A DNA stretch of 64,000 bases from Paenibacillus sp. Soil522 (GCF_001428245.1 NZ_LMRV01000001.1:282601-346600), one strand, 5' to 3'; positions 8,529 to 18,137 are shown, counted from the stretch's first letter. Made by a program: numbers and translations. Notes: generated from the sequence alone by a model not told the origin.

Positions 8529-9503
8529 ATGAATAATGAGCCCTTGCTTCGATTGTTTGAAGCGCGGCCGGGAGAATACGTCTCGGGAGAAAGCATAAGC
8601 CAAGAGCTCGGCGTAAGCAGAACCGCGATTTGGAAGCAAATTCGTAAGCTTGAAGCAGCAGGGTATCATTTCGAAGCATCTAGACGGCTCGGCTATCGGC
8701 TGCTAAGTGTACCGGACAACCTTACTGGAGATACGGTGACCCGTCGTCTGGAATCAAACGTATTCGGTCAGATTATACATATGTTTGATACGGTGGAGTC
8801 AACGCAAAACCTTGCGCGCGCAGCAGCCGAAGAAGGGGCTGCAGAAGGAACGATATTCCTTGCTGAGCAGCAGCTCAGCGGTCGCGGCCGAATGGGACGC
8901 GGATGGGTGTCGCCGCGCGGGAAAGGAATTTGGATGAGCATGGTGCTGCGCCCATCTGTCCCGATTCATTTTGCGCCGCAGCTTACGCTGTTGACCGCTG
9001 TTGCGCTTTGCAGAAGCTTAAAGCGAATAACAGCATTGCCGATCGGAATCAAATGGCCTAATGATCTGCTTATTGCAGGCAAAAAAATTAGCGGTATATT
9101 GCTCGAATCGGCTGCAGAGGATGAACGGCTGCGCTATGTCATTGCAGGTATCGGCATTAGCGTTAATTTAGAGGAAGCCGACTATCCGGCGGAATTGCTG
9201 GAGAAGGCGACGTCGCTTCGCATTAGCAGCGGGCAGAAGTGGGCAAGGGAAGAGATCATAGCCGATTTTCTAAAGGAATGGGAGCAGCTTTATTTCCTTT
9301 ATCATGACCAAGGCTTCGGTCCGATTGTTACACTTTGGGAGGCATTGTCAGTATCTTTGGGCAAGCCTGCGCGGCTTATTACTCCTCAGGGCGATATCGT
9401 CGGCATTCCTATCGGCCTTGATGAGAGCGGTGCAATTCGCATTGAACTGGGGAATGGCTCTGTAAGATCCGTTTTCTCTGCGGAAATGGGCGAGCCTCTA
9501 TAA
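8529..9503 (+). CDS. birA: Bifunctional biotin-protein ligase / biotin operon repressor BirA
   Basis: A 324-residue protein. The N-terminal winged helix (about residues 1-62, VSRTAIWKQIRKLE is the recognition helix) shows that it is the DNA-binding class. The ligase core follows with GRGRMGRGW at about 117-125 and KWPNDL at about 175. A C-terminal SH3-like domain ends the protein. It forms biotinyl-AMP, biotinylates carboxylase carriers and represses biotin genes. ATG 8529 is 8 nt from TAGGAGG; ATG 8523 would be only 2 nt away. Confidence 0.93.
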   Translation: MNNEPLLRLFEARPGEYVSGESISQELGVSRTAIWKQIRKLEAAGYHFEASRRLGYRLLSVPDNLTGDTVTRRLESNVFGQIIHMFDTVESTQNLARAAAEEGAAEGTIFLAEQQLSGRGRMGRGWVSPRGKGIWMSMVLRPSVPIHFAPQLTLLTAVALCRSLKRITALPIGIKWPNDLLIAGKKISGILLESAAEDERLRYVIAGIGISVNLEEADYPAELLEKATSLRISSGQKWAREEIIADFLKEWEQLYFLYHDQGFGPIVTLWEALSVSLGKPARLITPQGDIVGIPIGLDESGAIRIELGNGSVRSVFSAEMGEPL

Positions 9504-9509
9504 GGAACT

Positions 9510-9721
9510 GCAGCCGTTTACGGAATGAGGAAAGTTTGGTAAACTAAATTCATCAGGCGGTATTCTTAGGAAGCTGCACTGGTATTGAACGATAATATGT
9601 AAATGGTTGGGAATGCACACTCTGCTCTGAGCCGTAGGGACCGAGACAGAAGGAAGCACAACAAGCAAACGTTTCCTTTTCAGTTTGGGGACCTTTTTAG
9701 CAGCGGCTAAAAGGTTTTTTT
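9510..9721 (+). promoter_or_regulatory. Structured 5' leader of panBCD ending in a terminator; candidate pan-motif RNA
   Basis: About 250 nt lie between birA and panB. The segment 9629-9662 folds into a hairpin with TCTG/CAGA and CTC/GAG stems interrupted by a single bulged A. A terminator (ACCTTTTTAGC / GCTAAAAGGT plus T-run, 9691-9721) ends the leader 35 nt before panB. A conserved RNA called the pan motif, with bulged adenosines and located upstream of pantothenate genes in Firmicutes, is known. The position fits and the bulge is suggestive, but I could not verify the consensus. Confidence 0.5.
9690..9721 (+). terminator. Leader terminator (probable attenuator) upstream of panB
   Basis: An inverted repeat of about 10 bp with one bulged T is followed by seven T residues. 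It lies between the birA-side leader and the panB ribosome site, so read-through is needed for panB expression unless a promoter lies in the last 30 nt. Confidence 0.65.
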
Positions 9722-9756
9722 GTGTTTATCCTATCATTGAACGGGGGATGAAGCTG

Positions 9757-10674
9757 ATGAGGAAACGACTGACGATTACAAACCTAAAGAGGATGAAGCA
9801 GGACCGCAATGCGATTTCCGTTTTAACAGCTTATGACTATCCTTCAGCTAAACTTGCTGAAGAAGCAGGAATTGACGTAATACTTGTTGGCGATTCACTC
9901 GGGAATGTCGTGCTTGGCTATGATACGACTATTCCTGTAACGATCGACGATATCGTTTATCATACAAGAGCGGTTGCGAGGGGTGCCCAGCAAACGTTCA
10001 TCGTAGCCGACATGCCTTTTATGACGTATGGCATCGGCCGCGAATCCACACTGCGAAATGCAGCTAAGATTATGCAGGAAGGCGGAGCACAAGCTGTTAA
10101 GCTTGAGGGCGGCGCCGATATCGCTTCGGATGTTGCCGCACTTGTCAAAGCTGGAATACCTGTTATGGGACATATCGGACTTACTCCGCAATCCGTGCAT
10201 CAGCTTGGCGGCTATAAGGTACAAGGAAAGCTTGATTCGGAAGCCGAACGGCTTATAAATGATGCGAAGGCGCTGCAGGAAGCCGGAGCTTTCAGTGTCG
10301 TGCTTGAACTTGTCACGGAGCCTCTAGCAACCATGATCAGCGATGTGCTCAAAATACCGGTCATCGGGATTGGCGCTGGACGCGGCTGCGATGGTCAAGT
10401 ACTGGTATATCATGATATTTTACAATATTCCTCGCCTTATTTTGAGAAAAAATTCGTGAAAACCTATGCTGATATCGGTACGACCATCAGAAACGCAATC
10501 CAATCGTACGTGGAGGACGTGAAGTCAGGCGCTTTCCCAGATGAGGAGCATGTATTCTCGGCGGCGGCACAGCCCGCGCCAGTACAGTCGCTTTATGGCG
10601 GCGCGGACGCAAGTGAGAAAAACAATCCGGATCAGGATAGCAGCCTGTCTAAAAAGGGGGTTCGGCTTACATGA
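9757..10674 (+). CDS. panB: 3-methyl-2-oxobutanoate hydroxymethyltransferase
   Basis: A 305-residue TIM-barrel enzyme that transfers a hydroxymethyl group from methylene-tetrahydrofolate to ketoisovalerate, the first pantothenate-branch step. SVLTAYDYPSAKLAEEAG (residues about 22-39), VGDSLGNV and GHIGLTPQS are family signatures. The frame is open to 9685, but that start falls in the terminator; GGGGG at 9743-9747 points to ATG 9757. The last about 35 residues are low-complexity polar sequence. The stop overlaps panC. Confidence 0.95.
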   Translation: MRKRLTITNLKRMKQDRNAISVLTAYDYPSAKLAEEAGIDVILVGDSLGNVVLGYDTTIPVTIDDIVYHTRAVARGAQQTFIVADMPFMTYGIGRESTLRNAAKIMQEGGAQAVKLEGGADIASDVAALVKAGIPVMGHIGLTPQSVHQLGGYKVQGKLDSEAERLINDAKALQEAGAFSVVLELVTEPLATMISDVLKIPVIGIGAGRGCDGQVLVYHDILQYSSPYFEKKFVKTYADIGTTIRNAIQSYVEDVKSGAFPDEEHVFSAAAQPAPVQSLYGGADASEKNNPDQDSSLSKKGVRLT

Positions 10675-11621
10675 TCATTTGCCGGACGAAAGAAGAGCTT
10701 AAGCAGCAATTGACTGGCTTTCGCGAAGAGAAAAAAAGGATTGGCTTCGTCCCAACGATGGGCTTTTTGCATGAAGGCCATGCCTCATTACTGCGTCAAG
10801 CTCATTCTGAAAATGACGTAACCGTTCTTAGTATTTTCGTTAATCCGCTGCAATTCGGACCTAATGAGGATTTGGACCGCTATCCGCGAGATGAGAAACG
10901 CGATCTGGCTATTGCGGAAGAATGCGGAACCCATGTTGTGTTTATTCCTTCCGTTCAAGAAATGTATCCGGAAAAGCCGCTCACGATGGTCATTGTCAAT
11001 CAGGTTACTGACCGTTTATGCGGCGCATCAAGACCAGGCCATTTTGATGGCGTAGGTACGGTGGTAAGTAAGCTATTTCATCTTGTAGCGCCGGATCGCG
11101 CTTATTTTGGCATGAAGGATGCTCAACAGGTTGCGGTTATCGATCAAATGGTCAACGATTTGAACTTTCCGGTTCAGATCGTGCCATGCCCAATCGTGCG
11201 CGAGCCGGACGGTCTTGCCCTTAGCTCCCGGAACGTATATTTAAATGCGGAGCAGCGTGAGCAGGCCGTCGTTTTGTCACGGACCTTGCAGCAGGCCTCT
11301 GATTGGCTGAAGCAGCCTGAAATGACTGTAGAGCGTCTGCAAGCGAAGGTGAAGGTGGAGCTCGGCAAAGCCAGTGCGGCGGTCATCGATTATGTTGAGC
11401 TGCTGCACTATCCTTCCTTGCAGGTACCGGAGGCTGCGGCTTCCATCGCGTCGATTAAACAACCGTTGATTTTAGCATTAGCCGTTAAATTTGGCACAAC
11501 ACGTCTTATAGATAACCGAATTTTAGAGGCATCGGAGGTGAATGAGCATGTTCAGAACGATGATGAAGTCCAAGCTGCACCGGGCAACGGTAACGGAAGC
11601 GAACTTGAACTATGTCGGTAG
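10671..11621 (+). CDS. panC: Pantothenate synthetase
   Basis: A 316-residue ATP-dependent ligase joining pantoate and beta-alanine. [15 protein letters not shown] (about residues 26-40) carries the HxGH-like nucleotide motif, and FGMKDAQQV and SSRNVYL complete the site. The ATG overlaps the panB stop. The canonical end near RLIDNRIL is followed by about 30 polar residues that overlap panD by 74 nt in another frame; usual length is about 280-290, so the tail is an extension. Confidence 0.94.
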   Translation: MIICRTKEELKQQLTGFREEKKRIGFVPTMGFLHEGHASLLRQAHSENDVTVLSIFVNPLQFGPNEDLDRYPRDEKRDLAIAEECGTHVVFIPSVQEMYPEKPLTMVIVNQVTDRLCGASRPGHFDGVGTVVSKLFHLVAPDRAYFGMKDAQQVAVIDQMVNDLNFPVQIVPCPIVREPDGLALSSRNVYLNAEQREQAVVLSRTLQQASDWLKQPEMTVERLQAKVKVELGKASAAVIDYVELLHYPSLQVPEAAASIASIKQPLILALAVKFGTTRLIDNRILEASEVNEHVQNDDEVQAAPGNGNGSELELCR

Positions 11622-11931
11622 CATAACTATCGATGAGGATTTAATGGATGCGGCTAATATATGGGAAAACGAAAAGGTTCAAATCGTTAACAATAATAAC
11701 GGGGCGCGCTTTGAGACCTATGTCATTACCGGCAAACGCGGCTCAGGCGTCATTTGCTTGAATGGTGCAGCTGCAAGACAGGTGCAGCCTGGCGATCAGG
11801 TCATTATCATATCTTATGCCATGATGACGGATGAAGAAGCCAAGGAACACAGACCGTTTGTTACCATTCTCGATGCCAATAATCGTCCTCTGCAAATTAT
11901 TAATGAGGAGCTGCACGCGACTATTCTGTAG
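11548..11931 (+). CDS. panD: Aspartate 1-decarboxylase
   Basis: A 127-residue pro-enzyme that makes beta-alanine from aspartate. The self-cleavage site YVGSITID (Gly-Ser at about residues 24-25) that yields the pyruvoyl group is intact, and NGAAAR follows. GGAGG at 11534-11538 is 9 nt before ATG 11548 and lies inside panC. Completes the panBCD operon. Confidence 0.95.
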   Translation: MFRTMMKSKLHRATVTEANLNYVGSITIDEDLMDAANIWENEKVQIVNNNNGARFETYVITGKRGSGVICLNGAAARQVQPGDQVIIISYAMMTDEEAKEHRPFVTILDANNRPLQIINEELHATIL

Positions 11932-12053
11932 CTTGCTGATTGGTGACGATAATCCCTGCGTTATGTAACGATTGGGATGCCGTATGAAAAGCAGCGTTAA
12001 AACAAAAAATGAACATAACACTCCTTAATTCTTTGGCGAAGGCGGGATGCGGT

Positions 12054-12752
12054 ATGTTCCAGCATATGTTTTCATCCATGAACGAAATGTTTGATCAAAT
12101 TATTGAACAGTATGAAGGCGCAGGCGCAAAGGAAAAGCAGCTGTACGATGAACAATTGAACGAACTGAAGAAAGTAAGCGATATGTTCATCGAGCAATGG
12201 CTGGAGTTTGAGGAGAAATTTGCCGTGTTCAAGGAACAGCAGAGCGAGGATGCAGCAACGCAATCATCTGCTGCACAAGCTCAGCAGAGCTTACCTATAA
12301 GTACTGCTGTAACCTGCAATGCGGCCGATTTAGAAATACCGGACGAACTCGCTTCAATTATTTCCAAGGGACAAGGTTATTATAAGTTATTTATGTTTTC
12401 ACAAGCGGCGGCACAGTTTCAAATCGTTATTATACAATCACCGGAATGTAATTTGGCTAGACTGTTTCTAGGCATGACTCAGATGCATCTACAAAATTGG
12501 AGTGAAGCTCAGCGGCATTTTCAGCTGTTAATTGTATTAACGGACTTTCCCAAATGGCTGTCCATGGGCTATAATGCGCTAGGGTGCATTCAAGCGGTGC
12601 ACATGAATTTGGCGCTAGCGGAGCAATTGTTTAAAAAAGCTCATGATGTATGCCCAAGCTTTAAGGATCCGCTTAACAATTTGAAGTCATGTCAAGAAAC
12701 GCCCAAGCAATTATCGTTATATTTCGGAAGCACGGAGCTGTGCTGTTTGTGA
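12054..12752 (+). CDS. TPR-containing protein of unknown function
   Basis: A 232-residue soluble protein. The first about 75 residues are a charged coiled-coil-like helix (MNEMFDQIIEQYEG onward, rich in E, Q and K). A Gln/Ser/Ala-rich linker follows, then two or three TPR-like helical pairs from about residue 105 to 215 (YYKLFMFSQAAAQFQIVI; WSEAQRHFQLLIVL). AAGGCGGG at 12039-12045 supports ATG 12054 over the in-frame ATG 12009. Sits between panD and dinG; function not recognised. Confidence 0.6.
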   Translation: MFQHMFSSMNEMFDQIIEQYEGAGAKEKQLYDEQLNELKKVSDMFIEQWLEFEEKFAVFKEQQSEDAATQSSAAQAQQSLPISTAVTCNAADLEIPDELASIISKGQGYYKLFMFSQAAAQFQIVIIQSPECNLARLFLGMTQMHLQNWSEAQRHFQLLIVLTDFPKWLSMGYNALGCIQAVHMNLALAEQLFKKAHDVCPSFKDPLNNLKSCQETPKQLSLYFGSTELCCL

Positions 12753-12768
12753 GAGGATCGGGGAATGA

Positions 12769-15672
12769 ATGAAATTTGCAGTATTGGACTTAGAAACGAC
12801 GGGACATAGCACGGAGGATGACATTTTGCAAGTTGGGCTTGTCATCGTTTCCGATGAGCTTGAAATTATCGATACGTTTAACTCCTTTGTTCGGCCTAAT
12901 ATCCCAATACCGACTTTCATTACACAATTAACAGGCATAGATGAATCGGTTGTTGCGGATGCTCCAACGCTCAAAGAAGTAATCGACAAGGTCGTTCCGT
13001 TATTGGTTGACACCGTGCTAGTCGCTCATAATGTCGGCTTCGACGCCGGTTTTTTGAACCAAGCGTTAAACCGCTGCGGATTCCGCTCTTTCGCGGGACG
13101 CAGGCTGGATACGATTGAACTGCTTCGCATTTTATATCCATCGATTAATACGTATCAGCTCGGAGCTGTTACCGAGCTCTTCGGTATACCTCATGATCAG
13201 CATCACCGGGCTGATAGCGATGCAAGGGCAACCGCGCTATTGCTTATCGAATCGATCAATAAGCTTCGCAAAATGCCGCTGCTCACTTTGCAGCGGCTAT
13301 CCGCGCTTATAGACGACGGCAGCGATTTAAGCTGGTTTATTAAGCATACTCAGCAGCAGATGGAGTTTCATACCGTATTTGAGTCGAATGAATACGACTA
13401 TTTCAATCAATTTGCTTTGAAGGTGCGTGAATGGAGCGATGAGCAGCCTCCACGTACAGGCGGCGCCAGCACTTTGCCGCTCACGGATGTGTCGTTCGAA
13501 AATTATTTGGTTGATGTTAGGCAGCGGTTTGAACAAAAATTCGACAACTATGAAGAGCGTGAAGCGCAAGTAGCTATGTTTCATGAGGTATACAGCGCCC
13601 TTAATCAGAATCAGCATTTGCTCATCGAAGCTGGAACAGGTACGGGAAAGTCGCTCGGTTATTTGATTCCTGCCCTTTATTACGGCATTCAAAACAGCAA
13701 AAAAGTTGTTGTCAGCACGCATACGATTAATTTGCAGGAGCAGCTTCGGCAGCGCGATTTACCGCTGCTTGAGGATATTTTGCCGTTCGAATTTAAAGCC
13801 TCCATATTCAAAGGCAGAGGGAATTATTTATGTCTGCGTAAATTCGAGGGGAAAGTGAATACGAAGGACTTAGTATCGCCAATCGAGGATACCGTTACGG
13901 CTGCGCAGATGGTCGTATGGCTTGGCGAGACAGAAACCGGCGATCAGGAAGAGCTTAATTTCGGCAACAAAGGCGCTGAGTTTTGGTCGACGGTAGCAAG
14001 CGATACGGACTCGTGCTTAAATCGGGCGTGTCCTTGGTTCAAGAGATGCTTCTATCACCGGGCAAAGCATGAAGCTAATATTGCCGACGTTACGATTACG
14101 AACCATTCCATGCTGTTTACCGACGTTCAAGCGGATCATCGTTTGCTTCCTACATACAGTCATCTTATTATTGATGAAGCGCATCATGTTGAAGAGGTGG
14201 CCGGAAAGCATCTTGGCATGCAAATTAATTATTTTTCACTGACGCAGGCCGTGCTCCGTTTGTTCAAGGATAACCGTACAGGACTGTTGCCTGCGCTGCG
14301 CCAAAAGCTCATGTATGAGGATGACGCCCATCAGGCTTCCTGGCTGGAGACGATTGATACGGTCATACCGATTTTTGGGGAGGTAAAGGAACATTGGGAT
14401 AAGCTGTTCGAAATGTTCTACAGCTTCACGTCCACCTCATCCGATAGTCCAACCGAGAATGGGCAATCGGTATGCCGGCTTAAGAAAAACGAGCTCCCTG
14501 CAAGCTGGGAGGACAGCGAAACGGTGGAAGCAAACCTGCATACGGAGCTTAACCGCGTTATTCGAACCGTCGATAAAATGGTCACAGACATCAAAGACCG
14601 GGTTGATGATTCCGGCGTGCAAGCGATAATTACCGATCTAAACGGTGCCGTTCGCGATTTATCGCGTCTCAAGGATGAGCTGAGGACGTTTATTAAATTA
14701 GAGCTGGCGGATTCGGTATTCTGGATCGAAGCAAGCAGCGTGTACCGCTACCGGTCTGTGCAATTGTACGGCGTTCCGGTAGATGTAAGCGCGCAGCTGC
14801 AAAAATATTTCTTCGATGTAAAAGAAAGCATCGTGCTTACTTCAGCCACCCTATCCGTGCAAAAATCATTTCAATATGCTGCTGAGCAGCTGGGCTTGTC
14901 CGGATATGAAGAGCAAGGTAGGCTTAAGACGGTACAACTGCCGTCGCCGTTCAATTATAGGGAGCAGGCGCTTGTGGTTATACCGCGCAATTTCCCTGTT
15001 TTAAAAGGAGCCGCCGTAGATGGTTCCTACTTGGAGATGCTTGTAAAATCACTCGCTGACGCTGCAATAGAAACAAACGGCAGGATGCTCGTGCTGTTTA
15101 CTTCTTACCGTATGCTTAAGCAGGTCTATGAGCCGCTCAAGGAGCTGCTGAGTTCAGCTGGTATTCAGGTGCTCGGACAAGGGATCGACAGCGGTAACCG
15201 CACGAAGCTCACTAGACGATTCCGTCAAACGCCCGAGTCCGTTTTGCTCGGAACGAGCAGCTTCTGGGAAGGTGTAGACATTCCAGGCGAAGCTTTGATT
15301 TGTTTAGCCATTGTTCGTTTGCCCTTCCAGCCGCCGAATCATCCGTTAGCGGAGGCCAAGGCAGAAATGCTGCAGCGGCAAAAGCAGAACCCGTTTATGA
15401 AGCTCTCGATACCTCAAGCGGTTATCCGCTTTAAGCAGGGCTTCGGCAGGCTTGTAAGAACGTCGCAGGACAAAGGAATCGTGATCATTTACGATACAAG
15501 GGTAATCGACACTTATTATGGGAAGCATTTCTTATATTCGCTACCTGGTCCAAAAATCGAAACGATGCATACGGATCAATTAGTCGTCCGGATGCGGGAA
15601 TGGCTGTCCGATGAAAAGCAGGAGCCGCTGGTTAGTCAGGCTGCGTCAAGTGCAGAGGAGGAGAAGCGATGA
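12769..15672 (+). CDS. dinG: DinG-type exonuclease-helicase
   Basis: A 967-residue fusion of an N-terminal DEDD 3'-5' exonuclease (VLDLETTG at residues 4-11, later HHRADSDA) with an XPD-like superfamily 2 helicase. Walker A is EAGTGTGKS (about residue 287), the DEAHH box is at about 467, and motif SATLS is near 689. Cysteines in YLCLRK and SCLNRACPWFKRC stand where Fe-S helicases of this family carry their cluster. It acts on DNA in repair or replication. The stop overlaps the start of rex. Confidence 0.92.
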   Translation: MKFAVLDLETTGHSTEDDILQVGLVIVSDELEIIDTFNSFVRPNIPIPTFITQLTGIDESVVADAPTLKEVIDKVVPLLVDTVLVAHNVGFDAGFLNQALNRCGFRSFAGRRLDTIELLRILYPSINTYQLGAVTELFGIPHDQHHRADSDARATALLLIESINKLRKMPLLTLQRLSALIDDGSDLSWFIKHTQQQMEFHTVFESNEYDYFNQFALKVREWSDEQPPRTGGASTLPLTDVSFENYLVDVRQRFEQKFDNYEEREAQVAMFHEVYSALNQNQHLLIEAGTGTGKSLGYLIPALYYGIQNSKKVVVSTHTINLQEQLRQRDLPLLEDILPFEFKASIFKGRGNYLCLRKFEGKVNTKDLVSPIEDTVTAAQMVVWLGETETGDQEELNFGNKGAEFWSTVASDTDSCLNRACPWFKRCFYHRAKHEANIADVTITNHSMLFTDVQADHRLLPTYSHLIIDEAHHVEEVAGKHLGMQINYFSLTQAVLRLFKDNRTGLLPALRQKLMYEDDAHQASWLETIDTVIPIFGEVKEHWDKLFEMFYSFTSTSSDSPTENGQSVCRLKKNELPASWEDSETVEANLHTELNRVIRTVDKMVTDIKDRVDDSGVQAIITDLNGAVRDLSRLKDELRTFIKLELADSVFWIEASSVYRYRSVQLYGVPVDVSAQLQKYFFDVKESIVLTSATLSVQKSFQYAAEQLGLSGYEEQGRLKTVQLPSPFNYREQALVVIPRNFPVLKGAAVDGSYLEMLVKSLADAAIETNGRMLVLFTSYRMLKQVYEPLKELLSSAGIQVLGQGIDSGNRTKLTRRFRQTPESVLLGTSSFWEGVDIPGEALICLAIVRLPFQPPNHPLAEAKAEMLQRQKQNPFMKLSIPQAVIRFKQGFGRLVRTSQDKGIVIIYDTRVIDTYYGKHFLYSLPGPKIETMHTDQLVVRMREWLSDEKQEPLVSQAASSAEEEKR

Positions 15673-16325
15673 AGCAAACGAAAATATCGGAGGCTGTCGT
15701 CAGGCGGCTTCCTATTTATCTTCAAGTGTTAAACGAAATGCTTAATCGTGAAGTTCAAACCATTTCATCACAAGATTTAGGTCTGAAGCTAGATCTAAAC
15801 CCTGCCCAAATCCGCAAGGATCTTGCTTATTTTGGTGAATTTGGACGCAAGGGAGTCGGCTATGACGTTGTATATTTAATTGAAAAGATACGGCAAATTT
15901 TGAAGGTTGATCAGACTATAAAGGTTGCATTGGTCGGAGCTGGAAATTTGGGGCACGCCTTATGCAATTACAATAAATATTCCAAGGACAATATGCAAAT
16001 CACGGCCGTATTCGATATACATCCGAACAAAATCGGAACGAGCATAAATAATTTGAAAGTGCTGCCTATGAGCAAGCTCACGCAAACCGTTGCGGAACAA
16101 AAAATTAGAATTGGCATCATTACAGTACCAGCCTTCGAAGCGCAAAATGTCGCAAATCAATTTGTGGATGCTGGCGTAGAGGGGATATTGAACTTCGCGC
16201 CTGCCATTTTACGGGTACCGGACGAGGTTCGAATACAAAACGCAGATTTTACGAAAGAATTGCTTAGCTTAGCTTATTATTTGGTTAGAGAAGGAGAAGC
16301 GCAAAATGAGTCGGATTTGGATTGA
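15669..16325 (+). CDS. rex: Redox-sensing transcriptional repressor Rex
   Basis: A 218-residue NADH-responsive repressor of fermentation and respiration genes. The N-terminal winged helix (ISSQDLGLKLDLNPAQIRKD, residues about 35-54, then YFGEFGRKGVGY) and the Rossmann motif VGAGNLGHAL (about 89-98) are clear. TVPAFEAQ and GILNFAPA match the family's nucleotide-binding domain. The ATG overlaps the dinG stop, and the last 20 nt overlap the amidohydrolase start, so it is translated within the same operon. Confidence 0.92.
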   Translation: MKQTKISEAVVRRLPIYLQVLNEMLNREVQTISSQDLGLKLDLNPAQIRKDLAYFGEFGRKGVGYDVVYLIEKIRQILKVDQTIKVALVGAGNLGHALCNYNKYSKDNMQITAVFDIHPNKIGTSINNLKVLPMSKLTQTVAEQKIRIGIITVPAFEAQNVANQFVDAGVEGILNFAPAILRVPDEVRIQNADFTKELLSLAYYLVREGEAQNESDLD

Positions 16326-17607
16326 AAATGGTTTGTTTATTACAATGGATGATGCAAATCCATCCTTTAAGGGGCATATGGTCGTTACGAATGATCGGAT
16401 CACCTACATAGGCACAGAGGCACCAGAGCAGCTTTCCGGGGATGTTCAAAAAATCGACGGCAGTAAATTGGCATTTATGCCGGGTCTCATTAATACGCAC
16501 GGTCACGCAGCGATGAGTTTGCTTCGGGGATACTCGGACGATCAAAATCTGCAAGTATGGCTGGAGCAAAAGATGTGGCCAATGGAAGGCAAATACGTCG
16601 ATCAAGATACGCGCGCAGGCAGCGCTCTAGCTATTGTAGAGATGCTGCGATCGGGTACGACTGCTTTCGTCGACATGTATGATCGGATGGATCAGGTCGC
16701 AGAGATGGTAGAGCAGAGCGGCATCCGTGGCGTCTTGACTAGAGGCGTTATCGGTCTTTGTCCACCTGAAGTGCAAGAGGCCAAGCTTGCCGAAGCGATC
16801 GCCTTCGCCCGTGATTGGAACGGCAAAGCGGACGGCCGCATCACGACCATGATTTCTCCTCATGCTCCATATACTTGTCCTCCAGATTATATCGAACGGT
16901 TCGTTCAGGCGGCTCATGATTTTAATTTGCCGCTTCATACGCATATGTCCGAAACGGCCGCTGAGGTTGATCAAAACGTTCGTGATTATGGTCTGCGTCC
17001 AGTAGAGCATTTGGATCGTCTTGGCTTTTTCTCGCGTCCTGCTTTAGTTGCGCATGCTGTTCATCTGAATGATGCTGAGATTGAGCTGCTTGCGGCGAAA
17101 GGGGTAGCGGTGTCACATAATCCTGTCAGCAACCTTAAGCTGGCGAGCGGTATCGCGCGCGTTCCGGAGCTGCTTCGCGCCGGTGTAACGGTATCGCTTG
17201 GAACGGATAGTGTCGCCAGCAACAATAATTTAGATTTGTTCGAGGAAATTCGTTTTGCAGCTTTGCTGCATAAGGGTGTTTCAGGAGATCCTACCGCTGT
17301 TCCGGCACTCGAGGCATTAAAGATGGGTACGGTCTATGGCGCAAAGTCCATCTGGCAGCAAGATCAAATCGGCATACTGAAGGCAGGGATGAAGGCCGAT
17401 TTCATCGCTATAGACATTGAGCAGCCGCATTTCTATCCGAAGACGGATATGATCTCTCATTTGGTCTATTCCGGCTCTGGCCGTGATGTGCTGCATGTGT
17501 GGATTGACGGCCGTCAAGTATTGAAAAACGGTGAATGCACATTGCTTGATGAGGAGAAAATTCGTTACGAGGCACAAGCGAGCTTCGAACGGTTGTTGAA
17601 AGCCTAA
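16306..17607 (+). CDS. mtaD: Amidohydrolase, probable 5'-methylthioadenosine/S-adenosylhomocysteine deaminase
   Basis: A 433-residue metal-dependent hydrolase. Metal ligands are in NTHGHAAMSLLRGY (about residue 63), HTHMSET (about 211), VAHAVHL (about 243) and GTDSVASNNNLDL (about 303), with SHNPVSNLKLASG. The LLRGYSDDQNLQVWL segment resembles MtaD/TrzN-like adenosine-derivative deaminases, so MTA/SAH deamination is the best guess; other purine-like substrates are possible. Overlaps rex by 20 nt and the next gene by 1 nt. Confidence 0.8.
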   Translation: MSRIWIENGLFITMDDANPSFKGHMVVTNDRITYIGTEAPEQLSGDVQKIDGSKLAFMPGLINTHGHAAMSLLRGYSDDQNLQVWLEQKMWPMEGKYVDQDTRAGSALAIVEMLRSGTTAFVDMYDRMDQVAEMVEQSGIRGVLTRGVIGLCPPEVQEAKLAEAIAFARDWNGKADGRITTMISPHAPYTCPPDYIERFVQAAHDFNLPLHTHMSETAAEVDQNVRDYGLRPVEHLDRLGFFSRPALVAHAVHLNDAEIELLAAKGVAVSHNPVSNLKLASGIARVPELLRAGVTVSLGTDSVASNNNLDLFEEIRFAALLHKGVSGDPTAVPALEALKMGTVYGAKSIWQQDQIGILKAGMKADFIAIDIEQPHFYPKTDMISHLVYSGSGRDVLHVWIDGRQVLKNGECTLLDEEKIRYEAQASFERLLKA

Positions 17608-18137
17608 TGCGTGCGATAGTCAGGAAACGTCCGCCGTTCATGACACTGCAAAGATGGATGCTTGTTATCGCCGCTTGCCTCTTGCTGTTCATTACCGTTT
17701 TTTTTATTTACTTTCGCGATATACAAAACCCGCAATGGTCAGCTATAAGAGATGTCAAAAAACAAGCGATAAAAGTGGCTGATCTAGTTTCGATCAAGAA
17801 CGTTTATAATCATATATGGAATAAGGAAAGCTGGGTCGTTGAAGGCAAAAATCAGGAGGACGAAAAGGTATTCGTATGGCTGGCCGAAGATAAGCTGCCG
17901 GAGATAATAAAAGCCTCTGAAGGCATTAGCGAGCGGCAGCTTACCAATATGTTTAAAAACGAGAAGCCTGATTCCGAATTGAAACGAATTCAGCCTGGAA
18001 TGCTTGATGATAAGCCGGTTTGGGAGCTCTATTATAGTGACGGCCAGAAGCCGCAGCATTTTTTCTATGATTTCTACAGCTTCGATAACGGAGATTTAAT
18101 CAATTCTTATAAATTACCTGCCAAAACGGAGCCTTAA
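17607..18137 (+). CDS. ypmB: DUF5590 exported protein YpmB
   Basis: A 176-residue protein with a single N-terminal membrane span (about residues 15-36, WMLVIAACLLLFITVFFIYF) and a PepSY-like extracytoplasmic region. In B. subtilis ypmB lies a few genes after dinG, which supports the symbol; the function is unknown. ATG overlaps the previous TAA. No strong ribosome site is visible, suggesting coupled translation. Confidence 0.75.
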   Translation: MRAIVRKRPPFMTLQRWMLVIAACLLLFITVFFIYFRDIQNPQWSAIRDVKKQAIKVADLVSIKNVYNHIWNKESWVVEGKNQEDEKVFVWLAEDKLPEIIKASEGISERQLTNMFKNEKPDSELKRIQPGMLDDKPVWELYYSDGQKPQHFFYDFYSFDNGDLINSYKLPAKTEP

